A program made the translations under genes and the position numbers. Under the pieces are notes generated by a model. It searched no databases. It was not told where the DNA came from and saw nothing but the letters and a program-made list of their open reading frames with translations. Of a DNA stretch of 64,000 bases, positions 35,340 through 45,600 are shown piece after piece. The first letter of the stretch is position 1. Every line of letters starts with the position of its first letter. Source of the DNA: Streptomyces smyrnaeus. GTDB taxonomy: Bacteria; Actinomycetota; Actinomycetes; Streptomycetales; Streptomycetaceae. Location: assembly GCF_017676345.1 (NCBI RefSeq), contig NZ_JAFFZM010000007.1, positions 1-64,000 on the forward strand, given 5' to 3'.

Positions 35340-37880
35340 CCGCGCCTGCCTGACATGACCAAGTACGACCGGCTGCCGCGGCTTCCTGTACGGGCGGGCG
35401 TGGACGCACGCCGAGGGGCCTGTGGCGCTGTTCAACCACGCGGTGATGTGGCTGCGGAAGAACCGGGTGCTGCTGCCAGGCGTCTCGGTGCTGGCCCGGC
35501 AGGTGCCGGAGGCCCGTACAGCGGCCGAGCGGCGCCTGTACAAGGCGGTGGCCAGGGCGACGGTCCGGACAGGTGCGGCGCTCGCGCCGGCCTTGGCGGA
35601 GCTGCTGGTGGTGCCGGAGGGCAGGCGGGTCCCGGAGCTGGAGCGGCTGCGTGCACCTCCGGTGAAGTCGACGGGCACGGCGATGGAGCGGGTGGAGGAG
35701 ATCTCCGCGTTCGCGCTGGGGCGGGTGAATGTGTCGCGGGTGCCGATGAACCGGCTGTCGGCGCTGGTCCGGTACGGGCAGCTGAGCAAGGAGCAGACGA
35801 TCGAGCGGGCACCGGAGCCGCGGCGGACCGCGCTGCTGACGGCTGTGGTGCGCCAGCTGGAGGCGCAGGCGGTCGACGACGCGCTGGATCGGTTCGCGGT
35901 GCTGATGGCGAACCGGCTGATCAGCCCGGCCTGGCGGGCGTCGGACCGGGAGCGTTTGGCGATGCTGCCGCAGAGGGAGAAGGCGGCCCGGATCCTGGCG
36001 AAGGCGTCGAAGATCCTCATCGAGGAGCTGGACATGGTCGCCGAGCACGAGGCGAACCTGGACGTCGCCGCACTGTGGGCGGCGGTCGAGGAGGCCGTGC
36101 CGCGTACGGCGGTGGCCGGGTGGTCGCGACCGTCGAGACTCTGGTGCCCGAGGACGACGGCTCGGCCGAAGCCGCGATGCGCGAGAAGCTGGCCCTGCGC
36201 TACAACACCGTGCGCCCGTTCCTGTCCCTGCTCGGCTAATCAGACGGGCTGGGCGGCGCCCCGGCCGGGCGGCGCATCCTCAAGGCGGTGCGACGCCTGC
36301 CCGCGCTCTCCCGGCGCCTGGCCAAGCACCGGCCGCTGCTGCCCCGCGAGGTCGACGCCGAGCTGGTCCCGGCGATGTGGAAACGCGCGGTGTTCTACAA
36401 CACCAAGCTGCCGCAGGGCGCGGTCGACCGCGCCGCGTACGTGGTGTGCGTCCGGGAGCAGCTGCACGGCGCCCTGAACCGGCGCGACGTGTTCGCCGCC
36501 CCGTCCAACCGGTGGGCGGACCCGCGCGCGAGACTGGACGGGCCGCAGTGGGAGGCGCTGTGCGCGGACTTGCTCGCGGGCCTGTCCCTGACCGAGGACG
36601 CCGGGGAGCACCTGGCCCAGCTCGCCCGGGGCCTGGACGCGGCATGGCGGCAGATGGCCGACCGCCTGGAGGAGGCCGGTACCGACGCGCAGGTGGAGAT
36701 CGTCGTCCCCGAGGGCGGTGGACGCGCGCCCGCCTGTCGGCGGACAAGCTCGGCGCGGTCGGCGAGCCGGAGTCGCTGACCTGGCTCGAGGCCACCACGC
36801 AGGCGACGCTCCCGAGGATCGACCTGCCGGACCTGCTGTTCGAGGTCCACTCCTGGACTGGCTTCCTCGACGCCTTCGGTCATGTCTCCGAACGGCGCAC
36901 CCGCATGGAGGGCCTGCTCGTCTCCCTGGTCGCGCTGCTGGTGGCGGAGAGCTGCAACATCGGCCTGGCCCCGGTCATCGACCCGGAGAACAAGGCGCTG
37001 ACCCGCGCGCGGCTGTCCCACGTTGACCGGAACTACCTGCGCGCCGACACCATCACTGGGGCGAACGCCGCGCTCATCACTGCCCAGTCCCGCATCGAGC
37101 CGGCCCAGATGTGGGGCGGCGGGCTGCTCGCGTCCGCCGACGGCCTGCGCTTCGTCGTTCCCGTCAAGAGCATCAACACCGGCCCCTCACCCAAGTACTA
37201 CGGATACAAACGCGGCGTGACCTGGCTGAATGCAGTCAATGACCAGGTCGCGGGGATCGGCGCGATGGTCGTAGGCGGCACACCGCGCGACAGCCTCTAA
37301 ACGCTGGACACGCTGCTGAACCTCGACGGCGGGGTGAAGCCGGAGATGGTCGCGGCCGAACATGCTTCGCGTCGCCGGGTCGCTCATCACCAACCAGGTC
37401 CGGGCCTGCGACCTGCTCCGGCTGTTCGGCCGCGAGGGCCACCCGGCACCGCTCGGCGCCGCCTTCGCCGAGTACGGGCGGATCGACAAGACCATGCACC
37501 TGCTCGCGCTGGTCGACCCGGTCGACGACACCTACCGCCGGCTGATGAACCGGCAGCTGACCGCGCAGGAGTCCCGCCACCGTCCGACCCGCGCGATCTG
37601 CCATGGCGGCCGGGGCAGATCCGCCAGGCGTACCGCGATGGCCAGGAGGACCAGCTCGCCGCCCTCGGACTGGTCCTCAACGCCGTGGTCCTGTGGAACA
37701 CCCGATACCTCGACGCCGCCGTCACCCAGCTCCGCGCCGAGGGCCACGACGTCAAGAAGGACGTCGCCCGACTCTCCCCGCTCAAGGACCGGCACATCAA
37801 CCATTTGGGCCGCTTCCTGTTCAAATCAAGGCCAGCGGCCCCGGCCAGGGCCTGCGCCCCTTGCGGGACTTGGACGCCGT
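35340..37880 (+). pseudogene. Tn3-family transposase (TnpA), degenerate
   Basis: Blocks of a Tn3 TnpA appear in order across several frames: FNHAVMWLRKNRVLLPGVSV, 'VNVSRVPMNRLSALVRYGQL', 'LEAQAVDDALDRFAVLMANR', FYNTKLPQGAVDRAAYVVCV, 'RIDLPDLLFEVHSWTGFLDA', 'CNIGLAPVIDPENKALTRAR', LRADTITGANAALITAQSRI, 'GGGLLASADGLRFVVPVKSI' (catalytic region) and GRIDKTMHLLALVDPVDDTY. The end reads QLAALGLVLNAVVLWNTRYL and HINHLGRFLF. The N-terminal third is missing, stop codons occur near 36239 and 37300, and there are several frameshifts. No resolvase or 38-bp repeat was found. Confidence 0.8.
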
Positions 37881-37942
37881 CGAAAGACGACGCGGACTGA
37901 CGGCCGGTATTCCTCAAGCTCTGTCGAAACCCGTCAGGGCTG

Positions 37943-38824
37943 TCAGGGCTGAATGTTCTCCAGGTCCTCAAGGAGGCTGGGGTGCGTCGGCTGCCACCTG
38001 AGGGCGTTGCGGGTGTGGGTGCTGGACGCCGACTGGTCCATGGCGAAGATCGGGCCGAACGGGCCGAAGGTCTCCTCCGACACCGCCTCGACCGGCAGAC
38101 CCAGCCGGCGGCCGACGACCGTAGCGATGTCACGCACCGCGTCACCCTCGTCGGCGACGGCATGCCAGGCCGTCCCCGCCGGCGCGGACTCAAGGGCCAG
38201 GCGGAACAAGACCGCTGCGTCGAGCGCGTGCACAGCCGGCCAGCGCTGGGTGCCGTCGCCCGGATAGCCGGCCACCCCGGTGCGGCGCGCCGTGTCGGCC
38301 AGCAGGCCGGCGAATCCCCCCTTGCCCTCGTTGTGGACCGTGCGCGGCATACGGACAGCCGTGCTGCGCACACCGCGCGAGGCGAGGTCCAGCAGCGCGT
38401 TGACCGAACGGCCCCGACCGCCCACCGGTCCGTCGGTCGGCAGCGGATCGGCCTCGGTGGAGGCCCGCCCCGGCACCCAGGGCGTGCCGGAGACCGTGAC
38501 GATCGGGCGGTCGCTTCCGATGAGTTCCTGCCCCAGCACGGTGAGAGCGGCGCTCTCCTCGGCGATGGCCTGCGTGAGTGCGTCCGGACTGCTGTAGTCG
38601 CGTCCGAACGCCAGACTGATCACGCCGTCGCACTGCGCTGCGCCTGACCGCAGGACGTCGAGGTCCGCGATCTCTCCTCGCAGCACCTTGGCACCAGCGT
38701 TCTCGAGGGTCTGCGCGGAGCCGTCCGAGCGAGCCAGTGCGAGAACGGTGTGGCCGTTGCCGAGCAGTTCGGCGACGACGGCGGAGCCGATGGTACCGGT
38801 ACCGCCGGTGACGAAGACATGCAT
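37943..38824 (-). CDS. SDR-family NAD(P)-dependent oxidoreductase
   Basis: The 293-residue protein begins MHVFVTGGTGTIGSAVVAEL (TGGTGxIG nucleotide motif). Further on it has 'DGVISLAFGRDYSSPDALTQ', 'SGTPWVPGRASTEADPL', VAGYPGDGTQRWPAVHALDA and a C-terminus ending LLEDLENIQP. This is the atypical extended SDR group also seen at 14357-15277; the two are paralogues. It is divergent from a TetR gene, and two matching palindromes lie between them, so repression by that TetR is very likely. Its substrate is unknown. Confidence 0.9.
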   Translation of the reverse strand: MHVFVTGGTGTIGSAVVAELLGNGHTVLALARSDGSAQTLENAGAKVLRGEIADLDVLRSGAAQCDGVISLAFGRDYSSPDALTQAIAEESAALTVLGQELIGSDRPIVTVSGTPWVPGRASTEADPLPTDGPVGGRGRSVNALLDLASRGVRSTAVRMPRTVHNEGKGGFAGLLADTARRTGVAGYPGDGTQRWPAVHALDAAVLFRLALESAPAGTAWHAVADEGDAVRDIATVVGRRLGLPVEAVSEETFGPFGPIFAMDQSASSTHTRNALRWQPTHPSLLEDLENIQP

Positions 38825-38839
38825 GAGCTCTCCCTGAAA

Positions 38840-38861
38840 GTGATGGGACTATTGTCCCGTC
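38840..38861. promoter_or_regulatory. TetR operator 1 (22-bp palindrome)
   Basis: Arms TGATGGGAC (38840-38848) and GTCCCGTCA (38853-38861) flank a 4-base spacer and match at 8 of 9 positions. The site lies 16 bases upstream of the SDR start. A second copy with the same arms in reverse order lies at 38877-38898. The dyad length and position fit a TetR dimer site. Confidence 0.7.
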
Positions 38862-38876
38862 ACTGACCATACACCG

Positions 38877-38898
38877 GTGACGGGACAGGTGTCCCATC
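38877..38898. promoter_or_regulatory. TetR operator 2 (22-bp palindrome)
   Basis: Arms TGACGGGAC (38877-38885) and GTCCCATCA (38890-38898) flank a 4-base spacer. Folded, it equals operator 1 in its arms. It ends 15 bases before the TetR start codon. Centre-to-centre distance to operator 1 is 37 bases, so two dimers could bind and shut off both divergent promoters. Confidence 0.7.
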
Positions 38899-38913
38899 AC
38901 CTATCCTGACCTC

Positions 38914-39492
38914 ATGGCTAGATGGCAACCAGGAGCGCAGCAGCGACTCGTCGTCGCGGCCGTCGACCTGTTCACCGAGCAGGGGTACGACGCCACCACC
39001 GTGACGCAGATCGCCGAGCGCGCCGGCGTCACCAAGAGCACCTTCTTCCGGCACTTCTCCGACAAACGCGAGATACTGGTCGCCGGCCAGGAGACGCTCA
39101 GCAGGCTGCTCGCCGACGGCATCGCAGAGGCGCCTGCGAGCGCCAGCCCGCTCCAGGCGGTAGCAGCCGGTCTCGAACGTGCATCGAGCGCCATGGGGGC
39201 GACGAACCGCGAACTCGGCCCCCGCCTCAAAGCAGCCGTGGCAGCCAGCACCGAACTTCAGGAGCGCGACGCCCTCAAGAGCGTCGGTCTCGCAGCCGCC
39301 ATGACAGCCGCGCTCATCGCCCGCGGCGTCCCCGACCCGACCGCGCACCTCGCGGCCGAGCTGGGAGTCCTCGCGTTCAAACGGGGATACGCCCAGTGGT
39401 CCGAAAGTGATCGTGACGACACAGAAGGGCTCGCGCCACACGCACTGGCGGCCCTGGAAGACCTGCGCGCGGCAACTGCATCGCTGGGCTGA
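38914..39492 (+). CDS. TetR-family transcriptional regulator
   Basis: The 192-residue protein opens with a typical TetR helix-turn-helix: QRLVVAAVDLFTEQGYDATT, 'VTQIAERAGVTKSTFFRHFS', then DKREILVAGQETLSRLL. The C-terminal ligand pocket is alanine-rich and helical. It is divergent from the SDR oxidoreductase at 37943-38824, separated by 89 bases containing two near-identical palindromes; autoregulation and control of the SDR gene are inferred. The ligand is unknown. Confidence 0.92.
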   Translation: MARWQPGAQQRLVVAAVDLFTEQGYDATTVTQIAERAGVTKSTFFRHFSDKREILVAGQETLSRLLADGIAEAPASASPLQAVAAGLERASSAMGATNRELGPRLKAAVAASTELQERDALKSVGLAAAMTAALIARGVPDPTAHLAAELGVLAFKRGYAQWSESDRDDTEGLAPHALAALEDLRAATASLG

Positions 39493-39867
39493 TCCATGCC
39501 GCTCGGCTGTCGGCGCCACGGGCACTGTGGCCCCCGTCGACTGCCTCCGAGACGCCCCGCCCTTCCTGGCAGACCTCCAGGCCGATCGCTGACAGGTGAC
39601 CTACTGCGCAGACAGTCACCCAGGACCCGCGTGAGCACCCCGAGAGCCGGTCACACCAGCCCTTTGACCTGTGATTTCAAGTTGGCGGAGGCTCCCTGCA
39701 GTGCTCCCCGCGCATGCGGGGGTGGCCCCCGGAGGCGGCCGGTCGACTCTCGCCTCTGCGAGTCGAGTCGGACCTGGCAACCGTGCAGGCACGAGCAGCA
39801 GCGGCTGAACGATCCGATGATGGAATGCGCTGGCCTGTCGGGGTGAAGGCCGGGAGACTCAGGTGCT
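39493..39867. other. Gene-free stretch containing a lone CRISPR-like repeat
   Basis: No gene is supported. The notable content is a single 29-base sequence at 39701-39729 resembling a type I-E CRISPR repeat, listed separately. Confidence 0.4.
39701..39729. repeat. Solitary type I-E-like CRISPR repeat sequence
   Basis: The sequence starts GTGCTCCCCGC, has the perfect dyad CCCCGC-GCAT-GCGGGG in the middle and ends GGTGGCCCC, the layout of the 29-base type I-E repeat common in actinobacteria. Only one copy is seen. The next 60 bases contain no second repeat and no cas gene lies in the window. Confidence 0.45.
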
Positions 39868-40395
39868 GTGGACATGGGGATCTCGAGTTTCAAACCGTCC
39901 TTCCTGACGGGGATCGGGGCGATTCAGCGGGCGCACGGATCGCGCCTGGCGGCGCTCACTGGCAGGCAGCTGACGGGGTTCGCCGTGGTGCGCTTTGCCG
40001 AGGACGGAGAATGGTTCGCTGATTGCCCGGTGGTGCTGGATTTCAACGGCGTCCAGGTAGCGGTCTGTCATACGAAGTTCGATGAACTCTCGATCGGCTG
40101 GGACACGATCGACACCCGCGCGGCTGTCGCCGGGTGGGAGTGGTTCGAGTTCACGCCGCAGTGGTCTTCCAGCGATGAACGCCTTGAGCCGTTCATCGGC
40201 CAGGACCTGTGCGAGGTCGCACTCCTCGAGTGGCGGCCACCGGGCCGTGGCCCAGCTGCCGGAACGGTGACGTTGGAGTTCGCCTTCGCTGAGGGCTGTC
40301 TGCGGATCGCCAACGGCCTCGATGAGAACCGCATCGAGACCGGTGCCACCCAGCCGCCCCAGCCGGGATGCATCCGGCACAGGCCAGGCTGCTGA
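39868..40395 (+). CDS. Conserved hypothetical protein (175 aa)
   Basis: The central region reads LAALTGRQLTGFAVVRFAED, 'GEWFADCPVVLDFNGVQVAV', CHTKFDELSIGWDTIDTR, then 'WEWFEFTPQWSSSDERLEPF' and an acidic C-terminal half. The 'WFADCPVxLDFxGxQVxxxHxKFDxLSxxWxTID' pattern is one I associate with a conserved actinobacterial family without assigned function. It is probably a small beta-rich soluble protein. The start may be the GTG at 39868 or the ATG at 39874. Codon use is less GC-biased than in nearby genes. Confidence 0.6.
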   Translation: MDMGISSFKPSFLTGIGAIQRAHGSRLAALTGRQLTGFAVVRFAEDGEWFADCPVVLDFNGVQVAVCHTKFDELSIGWDTIDTRAAVAGWEWFEFTPQWSSSDERLEPFIGQDLCEVALLEWRPPGRGPAAGTVTLEFAFAEGCLRIANGLDENRIETGATQPPQPGCIRHRPGC

Positions 40396-40544
40396 GCGCC
40401 CCACTGTTCCATCAGTGTCCGGCTGATCTCGATGACAGGCAGCTGACGTACACACCGGGCAACAGTTCAGCTGCCTGCCGTTGGGCGGGTACGGAGCCAA
40501 GGCGGCTCCACGCCTCTCCGCCGCTCGCGCAATCGTCGCGCGAC

Positions 40545-41125
40545 TCAGCCCTTCGTCTCCTTCAGCGTGCAGCCGCGGTGCGCCGCGGAACGTTTCGCGA
40601 AAGCTTTGAGCGCGGACCGCTGATAGACGGTCTCGGCGCGGGAGAGCCTGTCGGAAAGCTCCGACTCCGGGACTCGGCGGATGATGGTGAAGAAGGCCGG
40701 TCCGCCCTCGCCCGGGCAGGAGACAATGCACCAGTATCCGCCCCGGGACAATTCGCCGGCCGACCCCCTTCCGGGAGGCGGGTCCGGTGCCGAGGTGGGA
40801 TTCCCGCTCGAACGCCGGCCGCTCTCTGGCGTACGTGCCGTAGTAAGCCTTCAGCCGGTAGCGGGCGGGCCAGGGCCGCCACCGCGTCGAGGTGGCGCAC
40901 CGCCATGGACGGCTCCCCCAGGTCGTCGAAGAGCGCGTCATGGTCCAGGGCCAGCCAGGCCAGGGGGCTCCAGCCGGTCGGGGTCCACATCGGTGGGGCA
41001 TGCCGCAACCCGGGCGCGGTTTTGGTGAGGTAGGCGCGCGCCAGGTCGGCCGCCCGCCACATCGCCTCGGCCGGCAACGGATTGATCCCGACTGGAATCT
41101 CACGGCCCGGTAAACCTTCATGATC
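40545..41125 (-). pseudogene. Hypothetical protein, multiply frameshifted
   Basis: Three minus-strand frames join into one protein: a start near 41120 (MKVYR), then EIPVGINPLPAEAMWRAADL, 'AYLTKTAPGLRHAPPMWTPT', 'SPLAWLALDHDALFDDLGEP' and SMAVRHLDAVAALAR. It continues YRLKAYYGTYARERPAFERE and finally RGGYWCIVSCPGEGGPAFFT, 'IIRRVPESELSDRLSRAETV' and YQRSALKAFAKR. The family is unknown. Frame changes occur near 41090, 40860 and 40760. Confidence 0.4.
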
Positions 41126-41204
41126 ATGCCGAACCCGCGGCGGCACGAGGCGTTGATCGACGCCGGTGTCCATCTCGCCCCGGAGCCCTTCGGCGTGCAG
41201 ACCG

Positions 41205-41459
41205 CTATCCGTCGAACGTTGTGAACGGCCAGCACGATGCGGGCCCCGGGTTCGAAACGGTCCAGGTGCCACAGGGCCGACTCGGCCGTGTAGATGTCGC
41301 GGGCCGAGGTGTCGGCGAACAGGTTCGGCAACGAGCCGACCTCGGCGGCCCCCCGATCACCACGTTTTCCACACGCGCGTGAGCCACCTCGATCAGCTCA
41401 TCACCGAACCACGCCGCTCGCCGCGCAAACCCGCAGCTCATGGCCGGCCTCAACACCAC
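41205..41459 (-). pseudogene. Erythromycin-esterase-like fragment
   Basis: One minus-strand frame gives AWFGDELIEVAHARVENVVI; the overlapping frame gives ARDIYTAESALWHLDRFEPG, then ARIVLAVHNV. The 'LWHLDRFEPGARIVLAxHNVH' block is typical of the erythromycin esterase/succinoglycan-biosynthesis hydrolase family, near the catalytic histidine. Only about 70 residues remain. The identification rests on this block alone. Confidence 0.4.
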
Positions 41460-41706
41460 CGAAGGCCGACACTCGTAACCCGAAGCCGCCCAAGTGAACC
41501 GTCCACGGCTGCCGGGACTGCCGCGCTCAGCTCCGCAGGGCCTTGCCTGCCTGTTCGCAGGCCGCCAGAGCGTTCACAAGTGCGCAACCGTTCAACATGT
41601 TCACGCTTCTCTCGTCCTCCAAGGGTGGTGCCCCCGGGAGGCCGTGCGCTGCGGTGGAGGAGGCAACGGCCGCATGACCCGGACCGCGGAAGGCAGGAGG
41701 TGCGCC

Positions 41707-42501
41707 GTGTCCCACTACGTGTTCGACAACAGTGCGGAGGAGACCGGCAGCCGCTTCAACGCCCTTGAGGCGACTTATGATCCTGCCTCCCGCGCTGCCC
41801 TGGCCAGAACGGGAGTTGGCGCCGGCTGGACGTGCCTGGAGATCGGTGGTGGGGGAGGTTCTCTCGGGCGCTGGCTGGCCGAGACGGTGGGCCCGACCGG
41901 ACAGGTGAGCGTCACCGACGTCGAACCGCAGTGGATGGACTCTCGTGAACAGCCGGAGAATGTGCAGCTGCTGCAGCACGACATCGCCCACGACTCTCTC
42001 CCGGAACGCGAGTTCGATCTCATTCATGCCCGTCTGGTGCTGGTGCATGTGCCCGAGCGTCGCCAGGTACTCCCCCGTCTTGTGCAGGCACTGCGCCCGG
42101 GAGGCTGGCTCGTTCTGGAGGAGTTCGACTGCGGGTGGATTCCGGTACTGACCGCTCCCAGCTCCGCCGCGACGGACCTGTTCACGCGGGTGCACGCCGG
42201 ACTCATGCGCCTCATGGAGTCGGCCGGAGGCGATCCGCTGTGGGGACGCAAGGTCGTCCAGGCGATGGCGGACGCCGGGCTGGAACAGATGAGCACCACC
42301 GTCTTTGCGCAGGCGTGGTCCGGTCAGAGCGCCGGTATCGACCTGCACCGGGCCAACACCGAGCAGCTGAGGGACGAACTGCTCGCCGGCGGCCTGAGCG
42401 AGCAGGAGCTCTGCGCCTTCTGGGACCTGCTGCAGAACCCCGCCTTCGCGGTCACCTCCTATCCCTTGCTGAGCGCAGCCGGAAAGCGAGCCGCGGCCTG
42501 A
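41707..42501 (+). CDS. Class I SAM-dependent methyltransferase
   Basis: The GTG at 41707 lies seven bases after AGGAGG, making it the preferred start; the product is 264 residues. Motif I is WTCLEIGGGGGSLGRWLAE (about residues 37-55), followed by SVTDVEPQWMD (acidic ribose-binding residue). Later come 'FDLIHARLVLVHVPERRQVL' and 'LVQALRPGGWLVLEEFDCGW', a normal small-molecule methyltransferase fold. It precedes the iterative polyketide synthase by 105 bases on the same strand and could methylate its aromatic product on oxygen or carbon; this partnership is inferred from position. Confidence 0.85.
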   Translation: MSHYVFDNSAEETGSRFNALEATYDPASRAALARTGVGAGWTCLEIGGGGGSLGRWLAETVGPTGQVSVTDVEPQWMDSREQPENVQLLQHDIAHDSLPEREFDLIHARLVLVHVPERRQVLPRLVQALRPGGWLVLEEFDCGWIPVLTAPSSAATDLFTRVHAGLMRLMESAGGDPLWGRKVVQAMADAGLEQMSTTVFAQAWSGQSAGIDLHRANTEQLRDELLAGGLSEQELCAFWDLLQNPAFAVTSYPLLSAAGKRAAA

Positions 42502-42606
42502 GGTGCCCCATCCCTTTCATCTCTGTCTTTCATCCAATGTCCTGAGGCTTGACGGAGCGTGCCGTCGTGCCGGTACAGGACCGTTGTTACGGGAGCTACG
42601 CAGCAC

Positions 42607-45600
42607 ATGAACGCTTTGATCGGGAAGCTGGAACCTGTCGCCATCATCGGCATGGGCTGCCGGTTCGCTGCCGGGATCGACTCTCCCCAGGCGTACTGGG
42701 CGTTCCTGCGGGAGGGCCGTGAGGCGGTCCGGGAGATTCCCCCCGAGCGGTGGCAAGGGTATGACGACCGCGGCACGGATCACGCCGTGGTACTGCGGCG
42801 GACCACCAGCCGGGGCTCGTTCATGGAGGACATCGCCGGATTCGATGCCGCCTTCTTCGGCATCTCCGCGCGCGAGGCACGGCTCATGGACCCCCAGCAG
42901 CGCATGGCGCTGGAGGTGTGCTGGGAGGCGCTGGAAGACGCCGGCGTACCGCCACTGGACCTGGAGGGCAGCGACACGGGTGTCTTCATCGGCGTCGGCT
43001 CCGACGACTACGGCCGCCGCCTCCTGGAGGACCTGCCACGCATCGAAGCCTGGACGGGCGTGGGCAGTTCGCCGTGCGCGGTGGCCAACCGGGTCTCCCA
43101 CGTTCTGGACCTGCGCGGCCCGAGCCTTTCCGTGGACACTGCGTGCTCCTCGTCGCTGGTGGCCATCCATCAGGCGTGCCAGGCGCTGCGAGCAGGGGAG
43201 ACGCCGCTGGCTCTCGCCGGCGGCGTCATGCTGGTCGCGGGGCCGGGGCTGTCCGTGGTCCTCGACAAGGCCGGTGCCACCTCTCCCGACGGGCGCTCGA
43301 AGGCGTTCGACGAATCCGCCGACGGGTACGGGCGAGGCGAGGGCTGCGGCATCGTCGCCCTCAAACTGCTCAGCGCCGCCGTCGAGGACGGTGATGAGGT
43401 GCTGGCCGTCATCCGGGGCTCCGCGGTCCATCAGGACGGACGTACCAAAGGCATCATGAGCCCCAGCCAGGAGGCCCAGGAGCATCTGCTGCGGCGCGCT
43501 TATGAGGCCGCCGGTGTGGATCCCCGCGACGTGGACTACATCGAGGCGCACGGGACCGGTACCCCGACGGGCGACCCGGTGGAAGCGGGCGCGCTGAGCA
43601 CCGTGCTGGGACGGCATCGCTCGGCTTCTGCCCCGTGCCTCATCGGATCGGCCAAGACGAACATCGGGCACCTGGAGGCGGGAGCGGGCGTCGCCGGGAT
43701 CATCAAGACGGTGCTCGCGCTCCAGCATGAGCTGATCCCCGCCTCGCGGCTGTCCACCGCCCCCGACCCGCGCATCCCGTGGGGGGAGAACGGCCTGCGC
43801 CTCGCCACAGCGAACACCCCATGGCCCGCCGGACCCCGGCCGCGCCGGGCCGGGGTGGCCAGCTACGGATACGGCGGGACAATCGCTCACACCGTCCTGG
43901 AGGAAGCTCCGCGACCGCACCGGGACCCCGTCGCAGCCGCCCCTCCAGCCGCGGCGGACAACCGCCACGGCGAGTTCCCGTTGCTTATCAGCGGCGGCAC
44001 CGCCGCCGGGATGCGCGCGTACGCAGAGAAGCTCGCCGTGCACCTGGCGCGGCATCCGGGGGCGGACGTTACCGCGCTGGGCGCGGCCCTCTCCTGCAGG
44101 CGCAGCCATCTCAGCGAGCGGGCGGCCGTGCTGGTCGCTGACGCAGCGGAAGCCGTACCGGCGCTGCAGGATCTGGCGAGGGAGGAAGAGCACCCCAAAG
44201 CCGTCACCGGAAGGGTGCCGAGGACACAGGCGCCCGCGAATCCGGTGTGGGTCTTCTCCGGCCATGGCTCCCAATGGGCGGGCATGGGCAGGGACCTGCT
44301 GGAGGAGGAGCCGCCCTTCTTGCAGACGATCGAGGAGCTGGAGCCGGTCTATCGCAAGGAGGCTGGATATTCGCTGCTCTCGCTGCTCGCCGACGGTGTC
44401 CCGGACGACACCGTTCGCATCCAGGCGGCTCTCTATGCCGTGCAGACGGGGCTGCAGGCTGTATGGCGCAGTTGGGGGGTGCACCCTGCGGCCGTCATCG
44501 GGCACTCGGTCGGTGAGATCGCCGCAGCTGTGGCGGCCGGTGTCCTCGATGCCCGGGACGGTGCACGGCTGGTGTGCCGGCGCTCCGCCCTGCTGGAGCA
44601 GGTCGTCGGCCGGGGCGCGATGGCCATGGTGAGCTTGCCGTTCGAGGAGGTGGCTCGGCGTCTGAAGGGGCAGCGGGACGTCGAAGCGGCGGTGGCGGCG
44701 TCGAAGACCTCCAGCGTCATCTCCGGCACGACCGCCGCTGTTTCCGCCCTGCTCCGGGAATGGCAGGAAGAGCAGCTCCAGGTGCGGCGCGTCGACTCCG
44801 ATGTCGCCTTCCACAGCCCGCACATGGAAGCGTTGTGCACCCGCCTTGCCGCGAGCGTCACCGACCTCGAGGCCGCACCGCCCAGCGTGCCGCTCTACAG
44901 CACCGCCTTGGACACCCCGCGTACGACGGCCCGGCGCGATGGCCGGTACTGGGCTGCGAACCTGCGCAACCCCGTCCGCTTCCAGCAGGCCGTCGAGGCT
45001 GCCATCGAGGACGGGCACCGGCATTTCCTGGAAGTCTCCCCCCACCCGGTCGTCACGCACTCCATCGACGAGGCGCTGGCGGACTCGGGCGCCGAGAACG
45101 CGTATGTCGCCCATACCCTCCGCCGCGACCGCAGCGCCCGCTCCACCGCACTGCTCAACTTGGCCGCACTGCACTGCCACGGCGCCGCGGTCGACTGGAG
45201 CGCCTTCTACCCTGGCCGGCCCGCACGCGACCTTCCCACCACCGCATGGCAGCACCAGCACTTGTGGGCGGAGCCTGCTCCCCACGAGTCCGCTGGGGCA
45301 GGACACGACCCCGACTCCCACACCCTGCTCGGCGACCGCACCTGCGTACGCGGAACCACCCGCACGCTGTTGTGGCGCACTCGGCTGAATGAGGACTCCC
45401 GCCCCTTTCCCGGCCGCCACCCGGTGCAGGGGACCGAGATCGTACCGGCCGCGGTGCTACTGGTCACCTTCCTCTCCGCGGGCGCCGCCGCCCTGGAGCG
45501 CCCCACGTGGCCGCTACTGCGCAACATGGTCCTGCACACACCGGTGCCGACCGGCGGGGACCGCGAGGTTCAGGTGGTGCACCAGGACACCACCCTCAGC

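Noticed and set aside
42517..45420. Very long minus-strand open frame opposite the polyketide synthase
   Set aside because: It is a mirror effect of strong GC third-position bias; the translation is low-complexity Val/Gly/Arg/Asp without domains, while the plus strand has intact KS and AT motifs.
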